Origin: Myxococcales bacterium
GTDB lineage: Bacteria; Myxococcota_A; Polyangia; Haliangiales; Haliangiaceae
DNA: 64,000 nucleotides
Direction: 5' to 3'
Assembly (NCBI GenBank): GCA_016720595.1
Contig: JADKKI010000021.1
Coordinates: 1-64,000, forward strand
The position numbers and the translations under genes were made by a program. The notes under the pieces were generated by a model. That model was given only the letters and a program-made list of their open reading frames with translations. It was not told the DNA's origin and ran no database searches. Shown here piece by piece: positions 37,125 to 45,746 of the stretch (position 1 is the first letter of the stretch; every line of letters starts with the position of its first letter).

Positions 37125-38465
37125 ATGTCATTGCCGGAGCTCGCCGAGGATACGCGGCGCTTGTGCCAGGCGCTGTTGCGCATGGACACCACGAACCCGC
37201 CGGGCAACGAGCGGATCTGCGCACAGTTCCTCGAGCGCGAGCTGCGCGAGGTGGGGCTCGAGCCGGTGCTGCTCGAGGCCGCACCCGCACGCACGAACCT
37301 GGTCGTGCGGCACCGCGGCACCGGCAAGCTACCGCCGCTCCTGCTGACTGCCCACCTCGATGTGGTGGAGGCCGATCCTTCGAAGTGGCGGAGGCCGCCA
37401 TTCTCCGGCGACGAGTTCGAGGGATGTCTGTGGGGCCGCGGCGCGATCGACATGAAGAACATGGCCGCGATGTGCACCGCGATCATGCGGAGGCTCGCGG
37501 CCACTGGCACGCGCCTCGATCGCGACGTGATCTTCGCCGCGGTCGCCGACGAGGAGGCGGGGTGCGACCTCGGCTCGCGCTTCCTCGTGGAGCAGCACGA
37601 AACGCTGGTCAAGGCCGAGTACGCGATCGGCGAATCCGGCGGATTCTCCCTCCACCTCGGAGACACCACGTTCTATCCGATCCAGGTCGCAGAGAAGGGC
37701 TTCTGCTGGGTGCGCGCCCGCGTCACCGGCGAGCCGGGCCACGGCTCGATGCCGCGGCACGACAGTGTGATCACGCGGCTCGGCGAGGCGCTCGCCAAGC
37801 TCGGCAAGACGCAGCTCCCACTGCACGCGACCACGCACGTCACCGAGTTCCTCGATGCGCTGCGCGCGCGCCAGCCCGCGCTGATCCAGCCGCTGATGAA
37901 GCTCCTCGCGCGGCCGCAGCTGCTCGCGCGTGTGGCGCGGCTGGTCCCCGGTGCGTCGCTGTCGCGGAGCTTCTCGGCCTTGCTCGCGAACACGGCGGCG
38001 GCCACGGTCGTCCGGGCCGGCGCGAAGACCAACGTGATCCCCGGGATCGCCGAGTTCGAGATCGATGGCCGCACCCTGCCCGGCCAGACCGATGAAGATC
38101 TGCTCCGCGAGCTCCGCGCCGTGCTCGGTCCCGACGTCGAGCTCGAGGTGATCAAGTCCGCGCCGCCGGTGGTCACCGAGCCCGTGGCGTCGCCGGTCTA
38201 CGACAGCATCAAGCGGCAGATCGAGGCGCGGGAGCCCGGCGCCGTGGTGCTGCCGTACCTGATCCCCGGGTTCACGGATGCGAAGTACTTCTCTCGCATG
38301 GGCGCGCGCTGGTACGGGTTCTCGCCGGTGAAGATCGAGAAGGGCGCCGGCATCCGGTTCGCCGACATGTTCCACGGGCACGACGAGCGCGTGCCGATCG
38401 CCGGCCTCGGGTGGGGCGCCGAGGTGCTCGACGCGGTGGTCCGCGAGATCTCGACCGCGAAGTGA
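37125..38465 (+). CDS. M20 family metallopeptidase
   Basis: 446 residues, 10 bp after the pap-like gene, so likely co-transcribed. Metal ligands of the M20 family are visible: LLTAHLDVV (His, catalytic Asp), GRGAIDMKN (bridging Asp), VADEEAGC (catalytic Glu, ligand Glu), and MFHGHDERV (His). The dimerisation domain lies between about 185 and 330 (GEPGHGSMPRHDSVITRLGE). The family includes deacylases, carboxypeptidases and aminoacylases. The substrate is not clear. No signal peptide. Confidence 0.92.
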   Translation: MSLPELAEDTRRLCQALLRMDTTNPPGNERICAQFLERELREVGLEPVLLEAAPARTNLVVRHRGTGKLPPLLLTAHLDVVEADPSKWRRPPFSGDEFEGCLWGRGAIDMKNMAAMCTAIMRRLAATGTRLDRDVIFAAVADEEAGCDLGSRFLVEQHETLVKAEYAIGESGGFSLHLGDTTFYPIQVAEKGFCWVRARVTGEPGHGSMPRHDSVITRLGEALAKLGKTQLPLHATTHVTEFLDALRARQPALIQPLMKLLARPQLLARVARLVPGASLSRSFSALLANTAAATVVRAGAKTNVIPGIAEFEIDGRTLPGQTDEDLLRELRAVLGPDVELEVIKSAPPVVTEPVASPVYDSIKRQIEAREPGAVVLPYLIPGFTDAKYFSRMGARWYGFSPVKIEKGAGIRFADMFHGHDERVPIAGLGWGAEVLDAVVREISTAK

Positions 38466-38610
38466 TCGCCGGACTGGTGCGGGATGGCGAGGCGGCGAGC
38501 GGCGTCGATGCCGAACCCGAGTTCGGGCGAACGCGAACGATCCGGTGGCCAGCGTCGAGCGTCCGCTCGTGGGTGTCGCCGACTTCGCAGGCACGCGAGA
38601 TCACGAAAGC
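38466..38610. other. non-coding start of the repeat region
   Basis: No gene. Its last 45 bp weakly resemble the ends of the 256-bp units that follow, so it may be a third, worn copy. Confidence 0.35.
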
Positions 38611-39122
38611 GGCTCGACGCCCCGGTGTGCTCGACATCGTCGGTGTCGGGAACGCGGTGATCACCGCGACGACGCCCCGCGAGCCGCGCACGCGCCTGGC
38701 CTCCGGACCTGAGCGCGCGCGCTCGCGGAAACTCCGGAGGGCAGTCTTGTCAGCCGAGAGCACCCACTGGCGGAGTCCAGTTGAAGCCACAGAGATGTTC
38801 AAGCCCCGCGGGGACTGGGCCCGGAGACCGGGCGAACGACGTCGCGGAAGAACGCGAACGAGCAGCGGCTCGACGCCCCAGGGCGCTCGACGTTGTGAGT
38901 CGGATGGAACGCAGTCATCACCGCAACGACACCACGCGAGCCGCGCACGCACCTGGCCTCCGGACCTGAGCGCGCGGCGCTCCCGGAAGCTCCGGAGGGC
39001 AGTCTTGTCAGCCCGAGAGCACCCAGTAGCGGAGTCCAGTTGAAGCCACGGATGTGTACACGCCCCGCGGGAACTGCGCCCGGAGATCGGGCGAACGACG
39101 TTGCAGAAGAGCGCGAACGAGC
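38611..39122. repeat. two tandem ~256-bp imperfect direct repeats
   Basis: Unit 1 (38611-38866) and unit 2 (38867-39122) both start ggctcgacgcccc, share internal blocks such as ggagggcagtcttgtcag and gagtccagttgaagccac, contain a CCCCGCGGGG-like palindrome about 190 bp in, and end near gcgaacgagc. Differences are scattered substitutions and small indels that do not preserve a reading frame. No protein is supported on either strand. Confidence 0.8.
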
Positions 39123-39179
39123 TGTGGGTTTGTGACCGGCCGCGCTCGTGAAGGCGCGCCCGCTCACAAGCCCCACAGC
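39121..39179. repeat. long imperfect palindrome
   Basis: GCTGTGGGTTTGTGA (39121-39135) pairs with TCACAAGCCCCACAGC (39164-39179) with one bulge and one G-U, around a 28-nt GC-rich loop. The 3' arm, read on the minus strand, contains GTGGGGCTTG as at 30509 and 34679. It directly follows the tandem repeats. Confidence 0.7.
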
Positions 39180-39760
39180 ACGATCCGGTGGCGATCCTCG
39201 AGAGTTTGGTCGTGCTCGCGGCATCACTTCGCACGGTGGCCTTGCAGCGTGATCGCACCGTCGCAGTGAGCGAGCGAAGTGCCTGCTGGTCCTGCTGGTC
39301 CTGGTGCTCGCATACGAGTGAGCGGCGAACGATGTCGGTGGCGCTCTGGTCGAGGACACGGCTGACCCGACCTCAGTCCCCGCGGGGACTGGGTCCGCGT
39401 CTCGCCCGCGGAGGCCGACGAGAGCCCGCGCGCTCCACCATGAAGCTCACTTGCTCTTCTTCGATAACTTGCCTGACGTGCACACATTCTGTCCGGCAGC
39501 CGGACAAGGTGATCTCGCTGACACTTTCTTGATCGAATTTGCTTGACGAGTCCCGCGGCCGCACGCGCCCGCCTCCGACGAGGAACCCGTTCGCGTGATC
39601 CAGGACGCGCCGTGTGGCTCGCTCCGCGACGATGGCGCTGCCGATCGATCGCCGTCGGGTCGAGGGCGTTCGGCGCGCGCACAGCGCAGCACGGAGCCTC
39701 CGAAGACCCAGTGATAGAAGTGATCGTGCGCGTGACAACCCACGCGTGTAGGAGGTCGTC
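39180..39760. other. gene-poor stretch upstream of the HNH gene, with a palindrome at 39374-39391
   Basis: No supportable coding region. CAGTCCCCGCGGGGACTG (39374-39391) is a perfect 18-bp palindrome sharing CCCCGCGGGGACTGGG with the first 256-bp unit (38804-38819). From 39440 to 39545 the base composition is noticeably lower in GC than the rest of the window. Confidence 0.5.
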
Positions 39761-40725
39761 GTGTTCGAGAGCCCTGCCACACAGGAGTTTCAATCGCAGC
39801 TCGCGGATGCCTACGCGGTCACGTGCCGCGAGCGGGACTGGATCAAGCTGCACGAGGAGATCACCTCAATTGGCAAACAGATCGTCTGCCTCGAAGCGCG
39901 CGAGGTCGAGCTGCTGCTCGAGGCCGAGGAGACCAAGCTCTACCGGCGGATGGGGTTCCCGACGATCTATGCGTACATCGAGGGCGTGCTCCAGCACTCG
40001 CACCACGTCGCGACGGAGCGGATGCGGGTGGCACACGAGCTGCTCGAGCTACCGGGCATCGCCGAACAGTTCCGCGCGGGCGAGCTGGCGTGGACGAGCG
40101 TGCGTGAGCTGACGCGCGTGGCGACGGGCAAGACCGAGGATGCGTGGCTCGAGGCGGCCGAAGGCAAGCTCTCGACCGAGGTCCAGCAGCTGGTCCGCGG
40201 CAAGTCCAAGGGAGACTTGCCCACGGATCCCGTGGATCCGAAGAAGATCCGGCATCGCATCGTGCTCGACGGCATCTCCCAGGAGGGGATGATGCTGTTC
40301 AAGCAGGCGAGGAACGCGGCAGCGGACGCGAACGGCGCCAGCTGCACCGACGACGAGCTGGTGCGTGCGCTGGCGGCGGCGATGCTCGAGCCCGCGGCTG
40401 GGGATCCCGGCAAGCCGCGGCACCAGATCGCGACGACCACGTGCCGCGCGTGCAAGCAGTCGCATCGCGTGGGGGCGGGGATGGAGATCGCGGTGTCGCC
40501 GGCGGAGCTCGAGCGCGTGCGGTGCGACTCGGAGGACATCGGCGATCCTCGAGCGGGAGGAACCCGGGCGGAGGTTGCAGAGGTCGATCCCGACGGCCAC
40601 GCGCCGCAAGGTGTTCGTGCGCGACAAGTGTCGATGCATCGTGCCGGGGTGTCGCTCCACGCGGTTCCTGGAGGCGCACCACATCAGGCCCCGATCCGAG
40701 GGTGGAGGTCGCCGCGCACCGAGGG
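39761..40725 (+). pseudogene. DUF222/HNH endonuclease, frameshifted and truncated
   Basis: GTG 39761 with GGAGG at 39751-39755. Residues 1-255 are the helical DUF222-like region (MGFPTIYAYIEGVLQHSHHV, MLFKQARNAAADANGASCTD). A 1-base shift is needed near 40542 to reach ILEREEPGRRLQRSIPTATR and the HNH start VFVRDKCRCIVPGCRSTRFL EAHHIRPRSEGG. The second half of the HNH (NLV.LC..HH) is missing: homology ends near 40715, just at a hairpin (40724-40746). Members of this family behave like dispersed selfish or mobile elements. This copy cannot make a complete nuclease domain. Confidence 0.75.
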
Positions 40726-40746
40726 GACTGAAGGGCGATCAGTCCC
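40724..40746. repeat. hairpin at the HNH truncation point
   Basis: GGGACTG (40724-40730) pairs with CAGTCCC (40740-40746) across 9 nt. The GGGGACTG core is shared with the palindromes at 38804-38819 and 39374-39391. Confidence 0.55.
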
Positions 40747-40793
40747 TGCGGGGCTCGCAGCGTTCTCTGACAACCGAACAGATCAGCAAACAG

Positions 40794-41072
40794 CTACGGA
40801 GGGCCGACGATGACCAGCGGTCGGATCCGATCGACGGTGCCTTCGCCGATGCCATCGATCTTCAGGAGATCCTCGAGCCGCACGAAGTGACCGCCGCGGG
40901 CGTTGCGCGAGGCGATGATGCTGCGCGCGCGCTTGTCACCGATGCCGGGGAGCTTCTCGAGCTCGGCGACCGTGGCCCGGTTCAGATCGAGTCGCGCCAC
41001 TGGCGCGGGCGTCTCGTCCTGACAGCCCGCGAGCTGCAGCACGAGCGCGATGACGAGGACCACGAGCCGCAT
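40794..41072 (-). CDS. ComEA-like helix-hairpin-helix lipoprotein
   Basis: 92 residues from ATG 41072. Signal MRLVVLVIALVLQLAGCQDE with lipobox LAGC, then two HhH motifs: RLDLNRATVAELEKLPGIGD KRARSIIASR and VRLEDLLKIDGIGEGTVDRI. It has the size and form of a membrane-tethered ComEA, the DNA-binding receptor in DNA uptake. It is the second such protein in the window (other at 32044). Its 3' end abuts the truncated HNH gene. Confidence 0.85.
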   Translation of the reverse strand: MRLVVLVIALVLQLAGCQDETPAPVARLDLNRATVAELEKLPGIGDKRARSIIASRNARGGHFVRLEDLLKIDGIGEGTVDRIRPLVIVGPP

Positions 41073-41125
41073 GGCGCCCATCATACGTGACCAGCGGCCG
41101 GGACCAGGGGCCCGAGAAACGTCAT

Positions 41126-41174
41126 CGCCGGAGCGCGCAGGCAAGGAGGGAGGTCACCCCTGCGCGCTCCGGCG
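41126..41174 (-). terminator. very strong hairpin terminator
   Basis: Perfect 16-bp stem CGCCGGAGCGCGCAGG / CCTGCGCGCTCCGGCG with a 17-nt loop, located 65 bp after the 41239-41898 gene in its direction and before the ComEA-like gene. Confidence 0.8.
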
Positions 41175-41238
41175 GTTGGACGGGCGTGGGCTCAGGAATC
41201 GAGGAGCTGCCACACCAGAGGTCTTGCAGGGCCGCGGC

Positions 41239-41898
41239 TCAGCCGTTGACGAGCTTCCAGGCCAGCTCCTGGTTCTTCATCAGGCGATCCACCGCGAGCT
41301 CGAGGCTCTTCTTCTGGTTCTTGATGATCATCGCGGTGACCTGCTTGTACTTCTTCACGAGCCGCGCGTTCTCCGCAGCTCGCAGCTTCTGCTCCACCAC
41401 CGGCTTCTCCCGGTACACGGGCATGAACGGCTCCTGGATCGCCGCGATCTCGTCCTGGGTCAGCCCCGAGGTCAGGATCCAGTCCATCAGCGGGCCCTGG
41501 CGCACGTCGGCGAGGCGGATGAAGTTGCTCTGGTTGGCGACCCGGGTCACGAGGTCGCTCTGGCCCGAGGCGTTGATGATCGTCGCGGCGGCACACAGGT
41601 GACCGTCGGCGTCCATCCACACGTTGAGCTTGCGCGTGTCGAACGTGTTGCTCGGGAACACACCGGCCTGCTGGTACGCGCGGAACCGCGAGAGGTTCGC
41701 GGCGCGCTGCTCGGCGAGCTTCGCCCGCACCGTGGCGCGGTCGAGGATCATGCGGCGCTCGAAGGACTCCACCGGCAGGTCGGCGCGTGCGCCCATGGTG
41801 GCGACGTCGGGTGGCGGCGCGGCGAAGCGCTGCTCGGAGGCGAACACGGAGGTGGCGAGAGCGGCGACGAGCGAGGTGGCGATAAGCAAACGAGACAT
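41239..41898 (-). CDS. exported helical hypothetical protein
   Basis: 219 residues. Signal peptide MSRLLIATSLVAALATSVFA with cleavage near SVFA/SEQR. The mature part is mainly alpha helical: SFERRMILDRATVRAKLAEQ, LMDWILTSGLTQDEIAAIQE, KYKQVTAMIIKNQKKSLELA. One strand pair WMDADGHLCAAATII is conserved-looking. Periplasmic. No family was recognised. It has its own terminator. Confidence 0.75.
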   Translation of the reverse strand: MSRLLIATSLVAALATSVFASEQRFAAPPPDVATMGARADLPVESFERRMILDRATVRAKLAEQRAANLSRFRAYQQAGVFPSNTFDTRKLNVWMDADGHLCAAATIINASGQSDLVTRVANQSNFIRLADVRQGPLMDWILTSGLTQDEIAAIQEPFMPVYREKPVVEQKLRAAENARLVKKYKQVTAMIIKNQKKSLELAVDRLMKNQELAWKLVNG

Positions 41899-42033
41899 GA
41901 CGAGTCCTTGGCCTCCGCGGGATGTACGGTGAGCGCTGCGTTCGAGGCAGCGTTCGGGTCGCGGTGGATGCTGGTATCAACGCGCGCTGGTTTCGGGCGG
42001 TCTACGCGGCGCGTAAGGCCGATGTAAGGCGCG
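41899..42033. other. intergenic spacer between MFS gene and exported protein
   Basis: 135 bp. CGCTGC-GTTCGAG-GCAGCG (about 41935-41953) can form a 6-bp hairpin; otherwise nothing was identified. Confidence 0.4.
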
Positions 42034-43308
42034 CTAACCCGGTGGATTCAGGTCGACATCCGAGGACGAGGCCTCGAGCGGGAGCGCCCGCAGGCCCCAC
42101 AGCGGCAGCAGCAGGAGTGGCGGCAGGAAGCCGATCGAGATCCCCACCCACATCGCGGCGCGGATCCCGATCGCCTCGGCGAGGAATCCGGCGATCAGCG
42201 CGGAGATCGGCAACAGGCTCGACGTGCAGACGTGGATCGCCGCATTCGCGCGCCCGAGCAGATCCTTCGGCAGCACCGTCTGCCGCAGCGTGACGGCCTG
42301 GATCACGAACGCGACGGCGAAGCCATCGCTGAGCAGCTGGTGCGCCATCAGGAACGCGACGATCACCGCCAGCGGCCCGGCGGCGAGCGGGATGAACACC
42401 GCGCACGTGAGGCTCAGCGCCGACGCGATCACCAGGGTGCGGCCGAGCCCGAGCGTCGAGACCATCCACCGCGAGAGCAGCGCGCCTGCCAGCGAGCCCA
42501 CGCCGCCGACCGCGATGATCACGCCGAACATCGCCTTCGAGAGTGCGAGCTCGCGCAGGCAGAACAGCGAGTACAGCGACATGAAGAAGCCGCCGCAGAT
42601 CGACCACACCATGTGGCTGATCACGATCCAGCGCACGTACGGATGGCCGAACACCGTGCGGAGGCCCACGCGTAGGTCCTCGCCGCGCAGCCGCTTCCGG
42701 GGCACCACGGGCGCGGCCGGTGCGGCGCGCGTCTCGATCTTGCCGAGCCACAGCGCGGACCACAGATAGCTCAGCGCATCCACCACCACGGCGAGAGGCG
42801 CGCCGATCGTTGCCACCAGCAGGCCCGCTGTGGCTGGGCCGGTGATCTCCGCGACCGCCTCGGTCGATTCGAGCTTCGCGTTGCCCTCGGCGAGCTGGCC
42901 CTTGTCGATCAGCTGAGGCAGGTAGGCCGTGTCGGTGATCTGGAACAGTGCGCTCGCGGCGCCCACGATCGCGCCCACGACGATCACGTGCGCCATCGAG
43001 AGGATCCCGAGCGCCCAGGTCAGCGTCAGCGACGCGACCACGGCCGCGCGCAGCAGATCCGCCCCGATCAAGATCCGGCGCTTGTCACCGCGATCGACGA
43101 GGCCACCGGCGAACATCGCGAGCACCACGCCGGGCGCGAGCTGCATCGCGGTGAGTACGCCGATGATGCTCTCCGGCTGGTCGAGCGTGGTGATCGCGAT
43201 GATCGGGAGGGCGGTCCGCGTGATCCGCGAGCCGAACGCGCTGACCACCTGTGCGGCCCACAGGCGCTTGAAGTCGGCGTGCCGCCACAGACCGGTGCGC
43301 TCCGACAC
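42034..43308 (-). CDS. MFS transporter (multidrug/macrolide-type)
   Basis: 424 residues with about 12 membrane helices. N-terminus LWRHADFKRLWAAQVVSAFG SRI and the loop AGGLVDRGDKRRILIGADLL (DRxxRR-type motif A), then VVATIGAPLAVVVDALSYLW SAL, typical of the MFS_3/enterobactin-exporter-like group. It has an inner-membrane efflux role; the substrate is unknown. It is divergent (36 bp) from the small Cys protein at 43345. No regulator is adjacent. Confidence 0.88.
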   Translation of the reverse strand: MSERTGLWRHADFKRLWAAQVVSAFGSRITRTALPIIAITTLDQPESIIGVLTAMQLAPGVVLAMFAGGLVDRGDKRRILIGADLLRAAVVASLTLTWALGILSMAHVIVVGAIVGAASALFQITDTAYLPQLIDKGQLAEGNAKLESTEAVAEITGPATAGLLVATIGAPLAVVVDALSYLWSALWLGKIETRAAPAAPVVPRKRLRGEDLRVGLRTVFGHPYVRWIVISHMVWSICGGFFMSLYSLFCLRELALSKAMFGVIIAVGGVGSLAGALLSRWMVSTLGLGRTLVIASALSLTCAVFIPLAAGPLAVIVAFLMAHQLLSDGFAVAFVIQAVTLRQTVLPKDLLGRANAAIHVCTSSLLPISALIAGFLAEAIGIRAAMWVGISIGFLPPLLLLPLWGLRALPLEASSSDVDLNPPG

Positions 43309-43344
43309 GCGGTGACTCTACCGCGACCGCGCTACATTCCCGGC

Positions 43345-43629
43345 ATGGGTGTCACCCTCTGCCACGTCCACGGTCGCGCCGGCGTCACCCACGTGTGCGC
43401 GCACATCCGCGCCGCGCTCGATGCGCACAGCACGCTGCCCGCGTGGAGCTCGTACACGCTGCCCCATCCCCCGGACTACGTCGTGGTCCGGATGTGCGAG
43501 GCGTGCGTCGTTCAGCGCAAGCTTCCGGTGCCGGGTCGCAGGCTGATCGATGAGGAGCTGGTCCTCGATCAGCTGGACACCACGCCGACGTGCGACGCGT
43601 GCTTCGTGGAGCTCACCTCCGAGCCGTAG
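43345..43629 (+). CDS. small Cys-rich (zinc-ribbon-like) hypothetical protein
   Basis: 94 residues from ATG 43345. Paired Cys/His sites: TLCHVHG, HVCAHI, VRMCEACVVQ and PTCDACFVEL, which suggests a metal-binding fold with CxxC knuckles. No signal peptide. No family was recognised. The next gene starts 11 bp after the stop. Confidence 0.65.
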   Translation: MGVTLCHVHGRAGVTHVCAHIRAALDAHSTLPAWSSYTLPHPPDYVVVRMCEACVVQRKLPVPGRRLIDEELVLDQLDTTPTCDACFVELTSEP

Positions 43630-43640
43630 TATGTAAGGCC

Positions 43641-44375
43641 ATGAGCAGGATCTGGATCGCGTCGCTGTCCCTCGTGATCGCGGCGAGTGCGTGCGGGAAG
43701 AAGTCCGGCAAGACCGACGAACCGGCTCCGGGAGGTGCTCCCGCACCCGGCGGATCCGCGGCCGCCACGCCAACCCCACCGGCACCGGCACCGGACGCGG
43801 CCGCCCCGGCCGCACCACCGGCGATCGAGGACAAGGCGATCGACGTGCCGTTCATGGTCGAGACCAAGAAGGTCAAGGTCAAGGCGCGCGTCCCGGTGGC
43901 GTGGGTGCGCCGCGACCCGCTTCCGACCTGGGATCCGCCGGATGCCCGCTCCCTGCCGATGTGGCATCGCAGCTACGAGATCACCGCGACCTGCGATGGC
44001 GGCTGCACGCCCGCCGAGCTCGCGAACAAGCCGGCGAGCTACCTCGAGGCGATCAAGGCGCACCACATCAAGCCGAAGATGAGTGGTGACCCCGCCAAGG
44101 ACGAGATCACGGTCGCGCCCGTCACGGAGCTCGAGCACGGTGACCTCCCGCAGGGCGGAAAGTTTGCGCTCCTCCGCGTCGAGAAGCCGGTCGGTAGCAA
44201 GGACGACTACCCCGATCTGTTCGTGGGTAACTGCATCACGCGCCGCCCCGATGATGGCTTCATGGTGGTCACGCGCGTGACCGCCGCGCCGGCCGACGAG
44301 AAGACCTGGTGGCCGGTGCTCGTCGAGGCATGCAAGGCGACGACGATCGACGCCGCGACTCCCGCCTCGCCCTGA
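43641..44375 (+). CDS. lipoprotein, unknown function
   Basis: 244 residues from ATG 43641. Signal MSRIWIASLSLVIAASACGK with lipobox ASAC, then a Gly/Pro/Ala linker to about residue 60. The folded part holds VPFMVETKKVKVKARVPVAW, RSYEITATCDGGCTPAELAN (two Cys close together) and FVGNCITRRPDDGFMVVTRV. Probably outer-membrane or periplasmic. No family was recognised. It is convergent with ssb. Confidence 0.75.
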   Translation: MSRIWIASLSLVIAASACGKKSGKTDEPAPGGAPAPGGSAAATPTPPAPAPDAAAPAAPPAIEDKAIDVPFMVETKKVKVKARVPVAWVRRDPLPTWDPPDARSLPMWHRSYEITATCDGGCTPAELANKPASYLEAIKAHHIKPKMSGDPAKDEITVAPVTELEHGDLPQGGKFALLRVEKPVGSKDDYPDLFVGNCITRRPDDGFMVVTRVTAAPADEKTWWPVLVEACKATTIDAATPASP

Positions 44376-44379
44376 GCGA

Positions 44380-44853
44380 TCAGAACGGGATGTCGTCGTC
44401 GGGGCCACCGCCGCCGCCGCCACCACCACCGCCGCCGTAGCCGCCGAAGTCCGCATCCGAAGGAGGCGGCGGGCCATCGCCGCCCGCGCCCTTGCCACCA
44501 CCGCCGCCGCCCTCACCCTTGCCACCGCCGAGGAACTGAACGTCCGCGGCGATGATCTCGGTGATGTACTTCTTGTTGCCTTCCTTGTCGTCGTACGTGC
44601 GGGTCTGGATCCGACCCTCGACGAACACCTGGCGGCCCTTCGAGAGGTACTTCGAGCACACCTCGGCGCGCTTGCCCCACACGACCACGCGGTGCCACTC
44701 GGTGCGCTCCTGGCGCTGACCGTTCTTGTCGTTCCAGCTCTCGCTGGTGGCGATCCGCAGCTCGCAGACGCCCTGTCCGCTCGGGGTGTAGCGCATGTCA
44801 GGATCCGCGCCCAGGTTGCCGACCAGGATGACCTTGTTGACTCCACCAGCCAT
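44380..44853 (-). CDS. ssb: single-stranded DNA-binding protein
   Basis: 157 residues from ATG 44853. OB fold: [71 protein letters not shown], then a Gly-rich linker with an 11-glycine run and the acidic tip PDDDIPF that recruits repair and replication partners. Binds ssDNA in replication, recombination and repair. Complete; length is normal for bacterial SSB. Confidence 0.96.
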   Translation of the reverse strand: MAGGVNKVILVGNLGADPDMRYTPSGQGVCELRIATSESWNDKNGQRQERTEWHRVVVWGKRAEVCSKYLSKGRQVFVEGRIQTRTYDDKEGNKKYITEIIAADVQFLGGGKGEGGGGGGKGAGGDGPPPPSDADFGGYGGGGGGGGGGGPDDDIPF

Positions 44854-44975
44854 GACTGTTGTCTCCGCGTTCAGTTCGGGAGGACTGCCCCCCGTGTCAT
44901 TGGATCCGAGAACACCTCGTTCTCGTCGATGAGGAGGCTGTACCACGCACCTGTGACAGGTTAAAACCCTCGTCG

Positions 44976-45746
44976 ATGTACCGTTCGCTGCGCGTCGCCG
45001 TCGTGATTCCGGCCTTCAACGAGCGCCAGAAGATCGTCGCGACGGTCGAGACGGTCCCCGAGCTCGTCGACGACATCCTCGTGATCGACGATGCGTCGAC
45101 GGACGATACCTCGGCGCAGGCCGAGCTCGCCGCGCAGGGCCGAGCCCGCCCCGCCGGCGTCGAGGTCATCCGGCACGCGGCGAACCGCGGCGTCGGGGCC
45201 GCGATCACCACGGGATATCGGCGCGCGCTCGCGCTCGGCGCGGATGTCGCCGTCGTGATGGCGGGTGACGGTCAGATGGATCCGGCGGATCTGCCGGCGC
45301 TGCTCGAGCCGATCGCCACCGGCATCGCGGGGTACGTGAAGGGCAACCGGTTCCTGCACCCCTCGATCTGGTCCACGATGCCGGCGTCGCGGATCGTCGG
45401 CAACGTGCTGCTGTCGGCCGCCACCAAGCTGACGTCGGGCTATCACCACGTGTTCGATTCGCAGTGCGGGTACACCGCGATCTCGCGCGCCGCGCTCGAG
45501 GCCGTGCCACTCGACGAGCTGTTCCCGCGCTATGGCTATCCCAACGATCTGCTGAGCCGGCTGCACGTGGCCGGCATCTCGGTCGCCGATGTCCCCGTGC
45601 GCCCGATCTACGGCGAGCACTGGCGCAGCGGCATCCATCTCGGGACGGTGGTGCATCCGATCCCGTGGGTCCTGTTGCGGTCGTGGGGCAGCCGCCTCGC
45701 GGCGCAGGCGCGCAAGCGAGCTCGAGGAGCGGAGCGCGACAGTTGA
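44976..45746 (+). CDS. family 2 glycosyltransferase (DPM/polyprenyl-type)
   Basis: 256 residues from ATG 44976. GT-A fold start [20 protein letters not shown], nucleotide-sugar region [27 protein letters not shown], and the DxD-like [17 protein letters not shown], then [15 protein letters not shown]. This matches GT2 enzymes that make polyprenyl-phosphate sugars or glycan side chains. Cytoplasmic face of the membrane; no strong membrane helix. It overlaps the next glycosyltransferase by TTGA, so they act together, probably on one cell-surface glycan. Confidence 0.9.
   Translation: MYRSLRVAVVIPAFNERQKIVATVETVPELVDDILVIDDASTDDTSAQAELAAQGRARPAGVEVIRHAANRGVGAAITTGYRRALALGADVAVVMAGDGQMDPADLPALLEPIATGIAGYVKGNRFLHPSIWSTMPASRIVGNVLLSAATKLTSGYHHVFDSQCGYTAISRAALEAVPLDELFPRYGYPNDLLSRLHVAGISVADVPVRPIYGEHWRSGIHLGTVVHPIPWVLLRSWGSRLAAQARKRARGAERDS

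Noticed and set aside
38611..39122. Template/variable repeat of a diversity-generating retroelement
   Set aside because: Differences are not adenine-specific, the repeats are adjacent and non-coding, and the RT 12 kb away has retron, not DGR, motifs.
40365..41090. Continuation of the HNH frame over the ComEA-like gene
   Set aside because: After residue EGGG it loses HNH similarity and runs antisense to the HhH lipoprotein.
44390..44520. GCC/CCG repeat array
   Set aside because: It is the codon run for the glycine-rich linker of SSB.
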